64,000 nt of DNA from CAYRUZ01 sp964427895 (lineage in GTDB: Bacteria; Patescibacteriota; Gracilibacteria; Peribacterales; Peribacteraceae): the NCBI GenBank assembly GCA_964427895.1, contig CAYRUZ010000001.1:1-64000 (forward strand). The letters are read 5' to 3'. The notes below the pieces were generated by a model. That model ran no database searches, was not told the origin of the DNA, and was given only the letters and a program-made list of their open reading frames with translations. This document shows positions 1 through 7,974 of this stretch, one piece after another (within the stretch, counting starts at the first letter, position 1; every line of letters begins with the position of its first letter). The position numbers and the translations under genes are program-made.

Positions 1-323
1 GCGTGTCCGACGGCTACCAGAAGACGCTCGAGATCATCGGAGTGGGTTACAAGGCCGCTATCAAGGGCCAGACGCTCCAGCTCCAGCTCGGCTACAGCCA
101 CCCGATCGACTTCAACATCCCGAAGGGGATTGAAATCACGCAGGATGAGAAGAACAAGAACCTCCTGACGGTGAAGGGGATCGACAAGCAGCTCGTCGGT
201 CAGACGGCCGCCCAGATCCGCGAACTGCGCCCGCCCGAACCGTACAAGGGCAAGGGCATCCGTTACTCCGACGAATTTGTCCGCCGCAAGGTCGGTAAGG
301 CCGCTGTCGCTAAGTCCGCATAA
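1..323 (+). CDS. rplF: 50S ribosomal protein uL6 (C-terminal part, cut by window edge)
   Basis: Large-subunit protein L6. The frame is open from base 3 and the first codon seen (GTG) is an internal Val, so the 5' half lies outside the window. The visible 106 residues hold the second L6 domain: IIGVGYKAA near the beginning and the diagnostic RPPEPYKGKGIRYSDE close to the C-terminus, ending in a short basic/Ala tail. It ends TAA 11 nt before rplR, as in a normal spc operon. Identity is certain; only the start is missing. Confidence 0.97.
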   Translation, partial: VSDGYQKTLEIIGVGYKAAIKGQTLQLQLGYSHPIDFNIPKGIEITQDEKNKNLLTVKGIDKQLVGQTAAQIRELRPPEPYKGKGIRYSDEFVRRKVGKAAVAKSA

Positions 324-334
324 CACTCGCTCCC

Positions 335-679
335 ATGCAGTCCACCTCTATCGCACGATTGGCCCGTAAGAAGCGCATCCGCAGCAGGCTGCAGGGCACC
401 ACCGCGCGCCCCCGTCTCACCGTCACGCGCTCCCTCACTCAGCTGTCCGTTCAGGTGATCGACGATCAGGCCGGAAAGACCCTCGCTTCTGCTTCCACCA
501 AGCACGTGAAGGGTGGCGCATCGAACAAGGACAGTGCCGCCAAGCTCGGGACGCTGATTGCTGAGCGCGCCAAGGCCGCCGGCGTCACCACCGTCGTTTT
601 CGACCGCAACGGTTACAAGTACCACGGCCGCATTCAGGCCCTGGCCGACGCCGCCCGCGAAGGCGGACTCACGTTCTAA
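335..679 (+). CDS. rplR: 50S ribosomal protein uL18
   Basis: 114-residue L18, the 5S rRNA-binding protein, of normal length. It shows the basic N-terminus (ARKKRIRSRLQGT), the ARPRLTVTRS strand and the C-terminal VVFDRNGYKYHGRIQALADAAREGGL signature read as two short blocks (FDRNGYKYHGR, then ADAAREGGL). The 11-nt gap before the ATG (324-334) is 9/11 pyrimidine and has no Shine-Dalgarno sequence, a pattern shared by the operon. It sits between rplF and rpsE as expected. Confidence 0.98.
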   Translation: MQSTSIARLARKKRIRSRLQGTTARPRLTVTRSLTQLSVQVIDDQAGKTLASASTKHVKGGASNKDSAAKLGTLIAERAKAAGVTTVVFDRNGYKYHGRIQALADAAREGGLTF

Positions 680-700
680 CCCTCCACTCGCCTCCTTACT

Positions 701-1345
701 ATGGCCAAGACCAGCAATCCCGACCGCCAGCGCAAAGACCGTCGCTCCCAGGAGCCGAAGGAATTCGCGGAGACGACGCTCTCCATGGATCGCGTCACGC
801 GCGTGGTGAAGGGCGGACGCCGTATGCGTTTCCGCGCCGTCGTCGTGATCGGTAACCGCAAGGGCAAGGTCGGTCTCGGTTTGGGGAAGGCAAACGAAGT
901 GCAGGTTGCAGTGCAGAAGGCCGTGAAGGATGCGCGCCGCCACATGGTGCGTGTTCCGCTCACGAAGGGGACGATTCCGCACCAGGTCGAAGTGAAGTTC
1001 AAAGCTGCCAAGATCCGTCTTCTTCCCGCCAACGAAGGAACGGGCGTCATCGCAGGCGGTGCTCTGCGCGTGATCCTGGAACATGCGGGCGTGAAGAACG
1101 TTCTGTCCAAGCGCTTTGGTACGGGCAACAAGCTCGTGAATGCTCAGGCATCCATGATCGCTCTCAAGAAGCTGTCGATGACCCGCAAGAACGGTTCCAC
1201 CGAGGGTCTTCCGGAAGAAGATCCCGAGCCGTCCGCCGCACCGTTTGCCGCAGCGCAGAAGGAGCAGATTCAGGTTCGCGAGATCACCCGCAAGGAGGCC
1301 GAACAGCAGCAGCAAATCAGCCGCCAGGCCAACGCCGCGGAGTAA
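701..1345 (+). CDS. rpsE: 30S ribosomal protein uS5 with long C-terminal tail
   Basis: Small-subunit S5, involved in decoding fidelity. The N-terminal double-stranded-RNA-binding-like domain (about residues 24-90, with RVTRVVKGGRRMRFRA and GNRKGKVGLGLGKA) is followed by the C-terminal domain (GTGVIAGGALRVILEHAG). At 214 residues it is longer than the usual ~165-170 because of a Pro/Glu/Gln-rich tail from about residue 167. The 21-nt gap before the ATG is 18/21 pyrimidine. Normally rpmD (uL30) and rplO follow directly; here rpmD is absent and unrelated genes intervene. Confidence 0.97.
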   Translation: MAKTSNPDRQRKDRRSQEPKEFAETTLSMDRVTRVVKGGRRMRFRAVVVIGNRKGKVGLGLGKANEVQVAVQKAVKDARRHMVRVPLTKGTIPHQVEVKFKAAKIRLLPANEGTGVIAGGALRVILEHAGVKNVLSKRFGTGNKLVNAQASMIALKKLSMTRKNGSTEGLPEEDPEPSAAPFAAAQKEQIQVREITRKEAEQQQQISRQANAAE

Positions 1346-1481
1346 AAGCACAGCGTCCTCCCAAAATCAGGTTCGACGGTATCAAGCCACTATACCAGAT
1401 TTGCCGCTTGATATCAATAGCGTCTTTTTTGCGCAGCGCGAACCGGTGCCCAATAAGGACACCGGCTCTGGGTGGAAGACG

Positions 1482-1814
1482 TCATGTCAGAAGCGCGTAG
1501 GCAGCCACGAACCCGACAAGGGTGACGATCGTGGCGATCACTTTCGCGGCTGTGTCGTACTGCTTCGTACATCCTATGGCAGCTGCGATGGCCACGACCG
1601 CCCACAAGATCGCCCAACCTGTATCATCTTCGAATTGGCCGGCCGGCTGATGGCGCTGGCCTGTTGCCGCTGACCCGACAAGGGCTGCAAGGAAGGCGAG
1701 GACGACTCCTCCGCAGAGTGCGATGCTTGCGACTGCGAGGGGATTGGATTCTTGATGTCCTCCGCCGCCGTGGCTGCCTCCGCCGTGGGAATCGCCGTGT
1801 GAATGGTCCGACAT
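1482..1814 (-). CDS. small His/Gly-rich membrane protein, unknown function
   Basis: 110 residues, not recognised. The N-terminal ~25 residues are very rich in His and Gly (HSHGDSHGGGSHGGGGH), which could bind metal; after that come a hydrophobic segment at about 27-50 and a hairpin-like pair at about 67-82 and 90-109, so two or three membrane helices. A Shine-Dalgarno sequence AGGAGG lies 8 nt before the ATG (minus strand). The gene is antisense to the ribosomal operon and is part of the block inserted between rpsE and rplO. Metal binding is only a guess from the His content. Confidence 0.7.
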   Translation of the reverse strand: MSDHSHGDSHGGGSHGGGGHQESNPLAVASIALCGGVVLAFLAALVGSAATGQRHQPAGQFEDDTGWAILWAVVAIAAAIGCTKQYDTAAKVIATIVTLVGFVAAYALLT

Positions 1815-1957
1815 GGAAATGTCCTCCTACGAGTGTGAAGTATCAAATGTCACGCTGAGACAATAAAACAATACAATAATAGTTAATTAAGTCAATTTTA
1901 GGAACAAACAATCGTTTCTTTGCCGTGGGGTAGGCGCGAGGAGGTATAGTTGCAGGC

Positions 1958-2470
1958 ATGAAACGCGCACTCATCGTTCTTGCGCAGGATGGGTACCAAG
2001 ACCAAGAGCTGGCCGGAACCCGCGACGGACTAGTGCGTGCCGGTTTCGAGCCGGTGCTCGCGAGCGTGCAAATCGGCGTATGTGTTGGGAAATTCGGCGG
2101 GACGGAACAGGCCGCGGTGGCGCTGCAGGACGTGCGAGTCGATGACTACGATCGCATCGCATTTATCGGCGGCCCCGGCGCCAAGGCCCTCGCCATGCAG
2201 CCGGATGCCATCCGCATCGCCCAGGCATTCGTTGCAGCAGGCAAACCTGTCGGCGCCATTTGCATCGCACCGACCATCTTGGCCGCAGCGGGCGTGTTGA
2301 CGGGCAAGCGAGCGACGGTATGGAACAATGACGGAGTTCCCGCGCAGATGCTCGCCGAACGGGGAGCGACGTATGTCGACGAAGCCGTCGTCCAAGACGG
2401 ACGCATCATCACGGCTGACGGGCCGCAAAGCGCCGATGCGTTCGGCATCGCGTTGGCCGCGATGGCGTGA
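1958..2470 (+). CDS. DJ-1/PfpI family protein (class I glutamine amidotransferase-like)
   Basis: 170-residue single-domain DJ-1/PfpI protein of cytoplasmic type. The nucleophile elbow GAICIAP carries Cys102 and a conserved acidic residue Glu17 lies in DQEL. The residue after the Cys is Ile, not His, so it resembles the DJ-1 branch (deglycase/chaperone-like or redox sensor) more than the PfpI protease branch. A -10 hexamer TATAGT (1945-1950) ends 7 nt before the ATG, implying a leaderless transcript; TTGCCG at 1920-1925 may be the -35. An AGGAGG overlaps the hexamer but is too far (13 nt) to decide. It belongs to the block splitting the ribosomal operon. Confidence 0.9.
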   Translation: MKRALIVLAQDGYQDQELAGTRDGLVRAGFEPVLASVQIGVCVGKFGGTEQAAVALQDVRVDDYDRIAFIGGPGAKALAMQPDAIRIAQAFVAAGKPVGAICIAPTILAAAGVLTGKRATVWNNDGVPAQMLAERGATYVDEAVVQDGRIITADGPQSADAFGIALAAMA

Positions 2471-3226
2471 TCACTTGCTGCTACTGCTCGAACTGCTGAT
2501 GGGATAGCGCTCCTGCACTCCGACAAAGTGTTGCACCCACAGGTTGTCGCGCCATCCGACGCCAATGCGGGTGTAGAGCGGCTCGAGCATGTTCTTTTTG
2601 TGCTCCGGACTGAGGAGCCAATCTTTCATGGCCTCCTCCGGAGAACGTTGGCCCTTAGCCAAGTTTTCGCCGGCAGAGAAATCGCGGTGGCACGTGCACG
2701 GCGGCAGTTGGCCCATGTAATTGAGACTGAGAATGCGTTGCTGGAACGTGGCGCCCTCCGGCGTGTCATGACTGAAGAAGTTGCGCGCTGCCATGTCCTC
2801 CGCGTAATTCTGAGCCGACGTGTTGAGGACGGTATCCAACATGACGGGCGGGACTCCCGCCTTCTCGCGTTCGTCGTTCACCAGGCGGAGAATCGCGAGT
2901 CGCCGTTCACGCACCTCCTGTTCCGCTTTGCGTTTCGCCTCCTGCTCCTGCAGCACTTTTTCGCGGAGGGCTTCGTCGAGCTGTGCCTGCTTCAGGCGGG
3001 CGAGTCGTTCGACTTCTGCTTGTTTGCGTTCCAATTCGAGCTGGTGCATGCGGTACTCGAACCGCAATCGCCGTAGGCGTTGTGACGGCGTTTCGTATGT
3101 TGGAACGTAGCGCGGAAGACGGATCGGCGTGGAAATGGATGTGCCGCTGCCTGCGGCCAAAGCCGTACCGGCCGAAAAAAAGCAGAAGGCCGCCGTGCCG
3201 ATACATAAGCCAAAACGCAGGCGCAC
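2471..3226 (-). CDS. secreted CAP-domain protein (SCP/YkwD-like) with coiled coil
   Basis: Exported CAP (cysteine-rich secretory/PR-1) domain protein. I prefer GTG at 3226 because it gives a clean signal peptide (MRLRFGLCIG..., cleavage after ALA); an upstream TTG at 3265 is possible. After the signal comes a charged coiled coil (about residues 45-110) and a C-terminal CAP domain with LVNDEREKAG, AARNFFSHD, GENLA and KKNMLEPLYTRIGVGW. The predicted His/Glu site residues are present (SHD, GENLA). It ends in ISSSSSSSK. Stop abuts the convergent PfpI gene. The function of bacterial YkwD-like proteins is not settled; wall or surface association is likely. Confidence 0.88.
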   Translation of the reverse strand: MRLRFGLCIGTAAFCFFSAGTALAAGSGTSISTPIRLPRYVPTYETPSQRLRRLRFEYRMHQLELERKQAEVERLARLKQAQLDEALREKVLQEQEAKRKAEQEVRERRLAILRLVNDEREKAGVPPVMLDTVLNTSAQNYAEDMAARNFFSHDTPEGATFQQRILSLNYMGQLPPCTCHRDFSAGENLAKGQRSPEEAMKDWLLSPEHKKNMLEPLYTRIGVGWRDNLWVQHFVGVQERYPISSSSSSSK

Positions 3227-3291
3227 GGCATAGATATAGTTCCCTCCAGCCGGATTTGCCAGCAAACAGCGTTCTAGAAGCCCAAAAGCGG

Positions 3292-3319
3292 TTGATTTTC
3301 AGTCCGTTGCTGGTACCGT
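3292..3319 (+). promoter_or_regulatory. predicted promoter for the rplO-secY transcription unit
   Basis: TTGATT (3292-3297), 16-nt spacer, TACCGT (3314-3319). It lies about 100 nt before rplO, just where a new promoter is required because rplO is separated from rpsE by oppositely oriented genes. Confidence 0.5.
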
Positions 3320-3325
3320 GTGCAG

Positions 3326-3359
3326 GCCCGCGCGGCTTTTTATCGACCGCGCGACGGGC
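3326..3359 (+). promoter_or_regulatory. GC-rich hairpin in the rplO leader
   Basis: CGCGCGG (3329-3335) pairs perfectly with CCGCGCG (3347-3353), extended by GCC/GGC at the base with a two-base bulge (AC, 3354-3355). The loop is 11 nt (ctttttatcga). It is close to the predicted start of the transcript, so it may be a 5' stabiliser, an attenuator or an autoregulatory protein site. No T-tract after the second arm, so not a simple terminator. Confidence 0.4.
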
Positions 3360-3418
3360 ATTGCCGTGGGAAACTCGGTCTTGAGCTCCCACCCAGCGCC
3401 CAGTACCATGCCCCTCCC

Positions 3419-3877
3419 ATGTTGCACACTCTCCGTCCCGCACCGGGTTCTCGCCGTCCTGCCAAGCGCGTTGCGCGTGGTAACAGCGGCAAAGGCGGCA
3501 CCACCGCCGGTCAGGGAACGAAGGGCCAGCAGGCTCGCACCGGCAAGGGCCGCCGCTTCGGATTCGAAGGAGGACAGACGCCGCTCCTGCGCCGTCAGCC
3601 GAAGCTCGGTGGATTCACCCGCCCGCGCCGCGTCCATTATCAGATCCTCAACATCCGCGATCTCGAGTCGCGTCTTCCGGCAGGCACGTACGACGTCGCC
3701 GCGTTGCGCGAGAAGGGCATCGTCTCGAGCAAGCGTCCGGTGAAGTTGCTCGGAATGGGGGAGATCAAGAAGAAGTTCGTCCTCGCCGTTAACGCCGCAT
3801 CCAAGTCGGCCCGCACCGCCGTCGAGAAGGCAGGTGGATCCGTCACGGTCGTCGGCGTGCGCACTCCCGCAGCCTGA
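3419..3877 (+). CDS. rplO: 50S ribosomal protein uL15
   Basis: 152-residue L15. The ATG at 3419 is chosen because the protein then begins MLHTLRPAPGSRRPAKRVARG, which matches the family start; the open frame continues upstream but that part is not L15-like. Family marks include GKGGTTAGQGTKGQQART and the C-terminal RPVKLLGMGEI and AGGSVTVVG stretches. The bases before the start (cccctccc) are all pyrimidine. Its stop overlaps secY as TGATG, so the two are probably translationally coupled. Confidence 0.96.
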   Translation: MLHTLRPAPGSRRPAKRVARGNSGKGGTTAGQGTKGQQARTGKGRRFGFEGGQTPLLRRQPKLGGFTRPRRVHYQILNIRDLESRLPAGTYDVAALREKGIVSSKRPVKLLGMGEIKKKFVLAVNAASKSARTAVEKAGGSVTVVGVRTPAA

Positions 3878-5151
3878 TGTTTTCGTTCCTCCGACAACTC
3901 TGGCGCTCCGACGACTTGCGTAAGCGCATCCTGGCCACGCTGGGACTGCTGCTGATTTACCGCGTCGTCGCACACATCTCGGTCCCGGGCTCGAATATCG
4001 ACGGTTTGAGCGCATTCTTGGATAACCGCGGAGCCGGCGGCGCCATCGGCATCTTTGCCGCCCTCACGGGAGGTGCCATCGACAACTTCTCCGTCGTGCT
4101 GCTCGGCCTCTCGCCGTACATCAATGCCTCCATCGTCATCCAGCTCTGTACCGTCATCTTCCCCAAGCTCGAAGCGTTGAGCAAAGAGGGCGTGCAGGGC
4201 CAGCAGACGATCAACCGCTACACGCGTTGGCTCAGCTTCCCGCTCGCGTTCTTCCAGAGCTACGGCTTCCTCATCCTGCTTTCCCGCAGCGGCGTGGATA
4301 TCGTCGATACGACTTTCCCGACCGTGTTACTCCCGATGCTCTACGTCACCGCGGGTTCCGTGTTCCTGATGTGGCTCGGTGAACTCATCACCGAGAAGGG
4401 TATCGGCAACGGCACGTCGCTCATCATCTTCACGGGTATCGTCACCGATATTCCGGGTCGCGTGAACGCCCTCATCCAGGGCGGCGATCAGGCCGGATTC
4501 TTCTGGCTCTTCGCCGTCATCTCCGTCGCGATGCTCATTGCCGTCGTGCTCTTCACGGACGCACACCGCCTCATCCCCATCACGTACGCCAACCAGGGCG
4601 CGGGCCGCGGCGTGCAGGGAGGAATCCCCATCCGCCTCAACCAGGCGGGCATGATTCCGATCATCTTCGCCGTTTCGCTCATCACGTTCCCGTCCATCCT
4701 GGCGCAGTTCCTGCAATCCGCGCCGCGTTTCGCCGGCCTCGTGTCCTTCATCGGTACGTACCTCAGTTCGTCCTCGCCGTCGTACGCCTACATTGTCATC
4801 TACTTCCTGCTCGTCATGGCCTTCACGTACTTCTACGTGTCGGTCACCTTCAAGCCGACCGACGTGGCCGAGCAGATCCAGAAGCGCGGCGGTTTCATTC
4901 CGGGCGTCCGCCCCGGTCCGCAGACGGCCGAGGTGCTCACCCGCACGAGCAACCGTCTCAACCTGTGGGGAGGTATCTTCCTCGGCATCGTCGCCGTGGT
5001 CCCGTTGATCTTCACGAAGTTCACGTCCCTCAGCAGCCAGGATCTCATCGTTTCCGGCTCCGGACTGATCATCATCGTCGGCACCGTGCTCGAGTTGGTC
5101 CGCCAGATCAACGCACAGATGCTGGCGCACGACTACGAAAAGCTCGTCTAA
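3877..5151 (+). CDS. secY: protein translocase subunit SecY
   Basis: 424-residue SecY, the pore of the Sec translocon in the cytoplasmic membrane. Ten hydrophobic segments can be followed; characteristic stretches are LLIYRVVAHISVPG at helix 1, GLSPYINASIVIQL at helix 2, GIGNGTSLIIF, QAGMIPIIFA, and the cytoplasmic-loop FIPGVRPG, with an acidic/aromatic C-tail. Length is normal. It shares one base with rplO and is followed by adk after 9 nt (all pyrimidine), the usual secY-adk-map order. Confidence 0.98.
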   Translation: MFSFLRQLWRSDDLRKRILATLGLLLIYRVVAHISVPGSNIDGLSAFLDNRGAGGAIGIFAALTGGAIDNFSVVLLGLSPYINASIVIQLCTVIFPKLEALSKEGVQGQQTINRYTRWLSFPLAFFQSYGFLILLSRSGVDIVDTTFPTVLLPMLYVTAGSVFLMWLGELITEKGIGNGTSLIIFTGIVTDIPGRVNALIQGGDQAGFFWLFAVISVAMLIAVVLFTDAHRLIPITYANQGAGRGVQGGIPIRLNQAGMIPIIFAVSLITFPSILAQFLQSAPRFAGLVSFIGTYLSSSSPSYAYIVIYFLLVMAFTYFYVSVTFKPTDVAEQIQKRGGFIPGVRPGPQTAEVLTRTSNRLNLWGGIFLGIVAVVPLIFTKFTSLSSQDLIVSGSGLIIIVGTVLELVRQINAQMLAHDYEKLV

Positions 5152-5160
5152 CCCCTTTCC

Positions 5161-5724
5161 ATGGATCTCGTCCTCTTCGGTATTCAGGGTTCCGGAAAAG
5201 GCACCCAAGCCAAGAAGCTGGCCGCAGAATTCGGGTACGACATCTTCGAAACCGGAGCGGAACTGCGCCGCATCGCTGCGACGGATACCGAGATCGGCCG
5301 GACGGTGAAGAGTTTCATCGATAACGGCAAATTGGCGCCTATTGAGGTCGTAATGGAAGCCGTGAAGCAGGCTATCGCATCACGGCCCGCCCAAACGAAA
5401 ATCATCTTCGATGGCATTCCCCGCAACATGGACCAGAAGGCGGGGTTCGACACGATCATGAAAGGCGCCAACCGCGAGTTCGTCGGCGTGCAGATCGTCG
5501 TCGATGCGGAGCTGTGCGTGCAGCGCATCATCAAGCGCGGTGCCGAACAGGGTCGTGCCGACGATGCCAACGAGGAGACCATCCGCCGCCGCATGGGCAT
5601 CTTTACGGAACAGACCATTCCGGTCATCGAAGTCTACCGCGCGGAAGGCAAAATGACCGACATCGATGGTGAGGCCGAAGTCGACGACGTGTATCTCCGC
5701 TTGAAGGCGGCGATGCCCGCCTAA
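5161..5724 (+). CDS. adk: adenylate kinase (short form)
   Basis: Converts AMP + ATP to 2 ADP in the cytoplasm. The P-loop GIQGSGKGTQ is at residues 7-16, the AMP-binding region includes TGAELRR, and FDGIPRN corresponds to the conserved DGFPR with Phe replaced by Ile. The LID is the short version (KRGAEQGRADDANEE) without the zinc-binding Cys residues; 187 residues fits short adenylate kinases. The 9 nt before the ATG are all C/T. Genomic position between secY and map is standard. Confidence 0.96.
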   Translation: MDLVLFGIQGSGKGTQAKKLAAEFGYDIFETGAELRRIAATDTEIGRTVKSFIDNGKLAPIEVVMEAVKQAIASRPAQTKIIFDGIPRNMDQKAGFDTIMKGANREFVGVQIVVDAELCVQRIIKRGAEQGRADDANEETIRRRMGIFTEQTIPVIEVYRAEGKMTDIDGEAEVDDVYLRLKAAMPA

Positions 5725-5768
5725 TCGGATGGGATTCGGACGACGCTTGCGTTAGAGTGGCCCGGCAC

Positions 5769-6515
5769 ATGTCGAGCTTCCAGCTCTTCACCGACGATGA
5801 ACTGGCATCACTCCGCGTCGGAGGAACGATTTTGCGCGAGTGCCTTCAGTACGTCGCCGGCCTCGTTCGCCCGGGAGTGACGACGGGGGAGTTGGATGCG
5901 CAAGCCGAGTCGTTCATCCGCGACCGCGGAGGAAAGCCGGCATTCAAGGGATACCACGGATTTACCGGGACACTCTGCACGTCCATCGACGATGAGTGCG
6001 TGCATGGCATTCCCGGCAGCCGTTCGCTGGAAGAAGGCCAGGTGATTTCCCTCGACGGAGGAGTGATTTACGACGGTTTGTACACCGATGCGTGCGTCAC
6101 GGTCGGGGTCGGACAGATCGATGCCAAGGCGCAGAACCTTCTCAGCGTCACGCAGCAGGCACTGTCCTGGGTGACGGACAATCTCAAACCGGGCATGCGC
6201 GTCGGTGATATTTCCGCCGGCATCGAGAAGATCGTGCGCAAAGGAGGGTGCAAACCGGTGAGGGGACTCACGGGGCACGGGTTGGGACACACGCTGCACC
6301 AGTACCCGGATATTCCGAATCTCGGCACCGCGGGAACCGGTCCTGCATTCCCGGCACGAACGTTGGTCGCGATCGAACCGATCGTCTCCACCGGCAGCGA
6401 CAACGTCGTCGAAGCCTCCGACGGATGGACGCTTTCAACGAGCGACGGAGCCATCGCAGCCCACTTCGAACACACGTATTTCCTCACGGAAGACGGTTGC
6501 GAAGTCATTGCCTGA
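5769..6515 (+). CDS. map: type I methionine aminopeptidase
   Basis: Removes the initiator Met from new proteins. The five metal ligands are visible: Asp in SLDGGV, Asp in YTDACV, His in GHGLGHTLHQ, Glu in AIEPIV and Glu in HFEHTYF. I chose ATG at 5769 (MSSFQLFT, 248 residues); a GTG 12 nt upstream is also in frame. A TAGAGT hexamer (5753-5758) lies 10 nt before this ATG, so the gene may have its own promoter with a very short leader in addition to read-through from adk. Confidence 0.95.
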   Translation: MSSFQLFTDDELASLRVGGTILRECLQYVAGLVRPGVTTGELDAQAESFIRDRGGKPAFKGYHGFTGTLCTSIDDECVHGIPGSRSLEEGQVISLDGGVIYDGLYTDACVTVGVGQIDAKAQNLLSVTQQALSWVTDNLKPGMRVGDISAGIEKIVRKGGCKPVRGLTGHGLGHTLHQYPDIPNLGTAGTGPAFPARTLVAIEPIVSTGSDNVVEASDGWTLSTSDGAIAAHFEHTYFLTEDGCEVIA

Positions 6516-6603
6516 GCGGGGAGTGCCTATTTATATCAATAAAACATTTTTAGTATTTTGCAAGTCTATTTCCTCTATCATACGAGAATACGGCACATTC
6601 TTC

Positions 6604-6632
6604 TTGCCGTAGGCCAGAGCAGTTTGTAGGAT
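6604..6632 (+). promoter_or_regulatory. predicted promoter before infA with leader hairpin
   Basis: TTGCCG (6604-6609), 17-nt spacer, TAGGAT (6627-6632). It is in the 168-nt gap between map and infA and would give a ~45-nt leader. A small hairpin GCGGC...GCCGC follows within the leader (about 6636-6660). The same TTGCCG -35 recurs before the lipoprotein gene at 11,970. Confidence 0.5.
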
Positions 6633-6683
6633 ACCGCGGCTTTTCAAGCGTTCAGCCGCTTTGTCTTCCCGTTACTTGCGTTT

Positions 6684-6986
6684 GTGTCGAAAGATGTCAT
6701 AGAGCTCATCGGAATCGTGATCGAGACGTTCCCTAATGCCACGTTCAACGTCAAGATCTTGAGTCCGCAAGCCAAAGACCATGAGCTTCTCTGTCACCTC
6801 GCAGGACGCATGCGGATCCACAGAGTACGGATCCTGCCGGGCGATAAAGTGCGGGTTGAGATGACCCCGTACGATCTGCAGAAGGGGCGCATCGTCTACC
6901 GCTTCCGTTCCGACCAAGTGATTTCCGAGGATGGCACCGAAATGTCGCCGCCCTCCACTCCCCCCACTCCCCAGCACAAGCGATGA
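6684..6986 (+). CDS. infA: translation initiation factor IF-1
   Basis: OB-fold protein that binds the ribosomal A site during initiation. GTG start; the protein begins (M)SKDVIELIGIVIETFPNATF, aligning end to end with IF-1, followed by GDKVRVEMTPYDLQKGRI and VYRFR. It is 100 residues against the usual ~72 because of a Ser/Thr/Pro-rich tail ending in basic residues. The stop overlaps rpmJ as ATGA. The tail is an oddity of this lineage or gene and has no obvious fold. Confidence 0.95.
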   Translation: MSKDVIELIGIVIETFPNATFNVKILSPQAKDHELLCHLAGRMRIHRVRILPGDKVRVEMTPYDLQKGRIVYRFRSDQVISEDGTEMSPPSTPPTPQHKR

Positions 6987-7111
6987 AAGTACGCGCCTCC
7001 GTTAAGCCGATTTGCAAGGATTGCCGCCTCGTTCTGCGCCGTAACGGCGCCGGCAAGAAAGTGCGCCGCATCGTCTGCAAGAATCCCAAGCACAAGCAGC
7101 GCCAAGGCTGA
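6983..7111 (+). CDS. rpmJ: 50S ribosomal protein bL36
   Basis: 42-residue L36, starting MKVRASVKPICKDC and ending KNPKHKQRQG. The zinc-binding set Cys11, Cys14, Cys32 and His37 is intact (C+ form). It is slightly longer than the common 37-38 residues owing to the QRQG end and a small insertion. Start overlaps the infA stop (ATGA). Position between infA and rpsM is the standard one. Confidence 0.97.
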   Translation: MKVRASVKPICKDCRLVLRRNGAGKKVRRIVCKNPKHKQRQG

Positions 7112-7141
7112 TCTCCCCCTGCCCACTCTCTCCTTAATACT

Positions 7142-7522
7142 ATGGTTCGTATCTCCGGAATCGTCCTCCCCAACGAGAAGCGCCTGTACGTCGCGCTGAC
7201 GGCCATCAAAGGCATCGGTCAGCCGCTCGCGCATCGCATCCTCCGCGAATTGAATATCGACGAAATGCTTAAGCCGACCGATCTCAACGAGGAGATGGAA
7301 GCGCGCCTGCGCGCCCGCGTGGAGAAGGAGACGACGGAGGGCGAGCTCACCCGCAAGGTGGGCATGGATATCAAGCGCCTCCAGGACATCGGCACGTGGC
7401 GCGGCTTCCGGCACAAGCGCAAGCTGCCGGTCCGCGGACAGACCAGCCGCCGCAACGCCCGCACCAAGCGCGGCAAGCGCAAGACGGGTCTCTCCGGTCG
7501 TACGACCCTGACGAAGACCTGA
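7142..7522 (+). CDS. rpsM: 30S ribosomal protein uS13
   Basis: 126-residue S13 of the small-subunit head. The N-terminal helix-two-turn-helix part has LTAIKGIGQPLAHRI and the C-terminal basic extension contains DIGTWRGFRHKRKLPVRGQ and SRRNARTKRG, all typical. The 30-nt gap before the ATG is 25/30 pyrimidine and has no Shine-Dalgarno sequence. Confidence 0.98.
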   Translation: MVRISGIVLPNEKRLYVALTAIKGIGQPLAHRILRELNIDEMLKPTDLNEEMEARLRARVEKETTEGELTRKVGMDIKRLQDIGTWRGFRHKRKLPVRGQTSRRNARTKRGKRKTGLSGRTTLTKT

Positions 7523-7553
7523 TCCCTTCCCCTCGCACCCCCTTATTCTCCCT

Positions 7554-7949
7554 ATGGCTACCGCTACTCCCGTCAAAGGCCGCAAGAAGAAGATCAAGCG
7601 CACTCTCAAAGTCGCGCGCGTCTGCATTCACTGCGGAGAGAACAACACGATCGTCACCTTCACCGATTTGGAGGGCAACGTGTTGGGTTGGAGCAGCAGC
7701 GGATCCGCGGGTTTCGAAGGAACGCGCAAGTCCACTCCGTACTCCGCCAAGGTCGCCGCCGAGACGGCCGCGCAGAAGTGTGCCGGTTTCGGCATCGAAT
7801 CCGTGAAGATCGAAATCAAGGGCCTCGGGCCCGGACGCGAGCAGGCCATCCGCGGTCTGCAAGGAGCGGGACTCAACCTCGATTCCATCGTCGACGTTAC
7901 GCCGATCCCGCACGGTGGATGCCGCATGCCGCGCCGCCGCCGCGTCTAA
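7554..7949 (+). CDS. rpsK: 30S ribosomal protein uS11
   Basis: 131-residue S11 with NNTIVTFTDLEGNVLGWSS, AAETAAQKCAGFGI, KGLGPGREQAIRGLQ and the C-terminal DVTPIPHGGCRMPRRRRV. The family's usual HNGCRPPKRRRV end reads HGGCRMPRRRRV here. Two Cys (CIHC) sit early in the domain, which is unusual but not diagnostic. The 31-nt gap before the start is 28/31 pyrimidine. Confidence 0.98.
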   Translation: MATATPVKGRKKKIKRTLKVARVCIHCGENNTIVTFTDLEGNVLGWSSSGSAGFEGTRKSTPYSAKVAAETAAQKCAGFGIESVKIEIKGLGPGREQAIRGLQGAGLNLDSIVDVTPIPHGGCRMPRRRRV

Positions 7950-7974
7950 TCTCTTCGCCCTCTCGACTCTCTCT

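Noticed and set aside
263..1351. Long minus-strand frame opposite rplR/rpsE
   Set aside because: It is the mirror of genuine ribosomal genes in GC-rich DNA. Similar mirror frames occur opposite ftsH, rpoA, typA and the ATP synthase genes.
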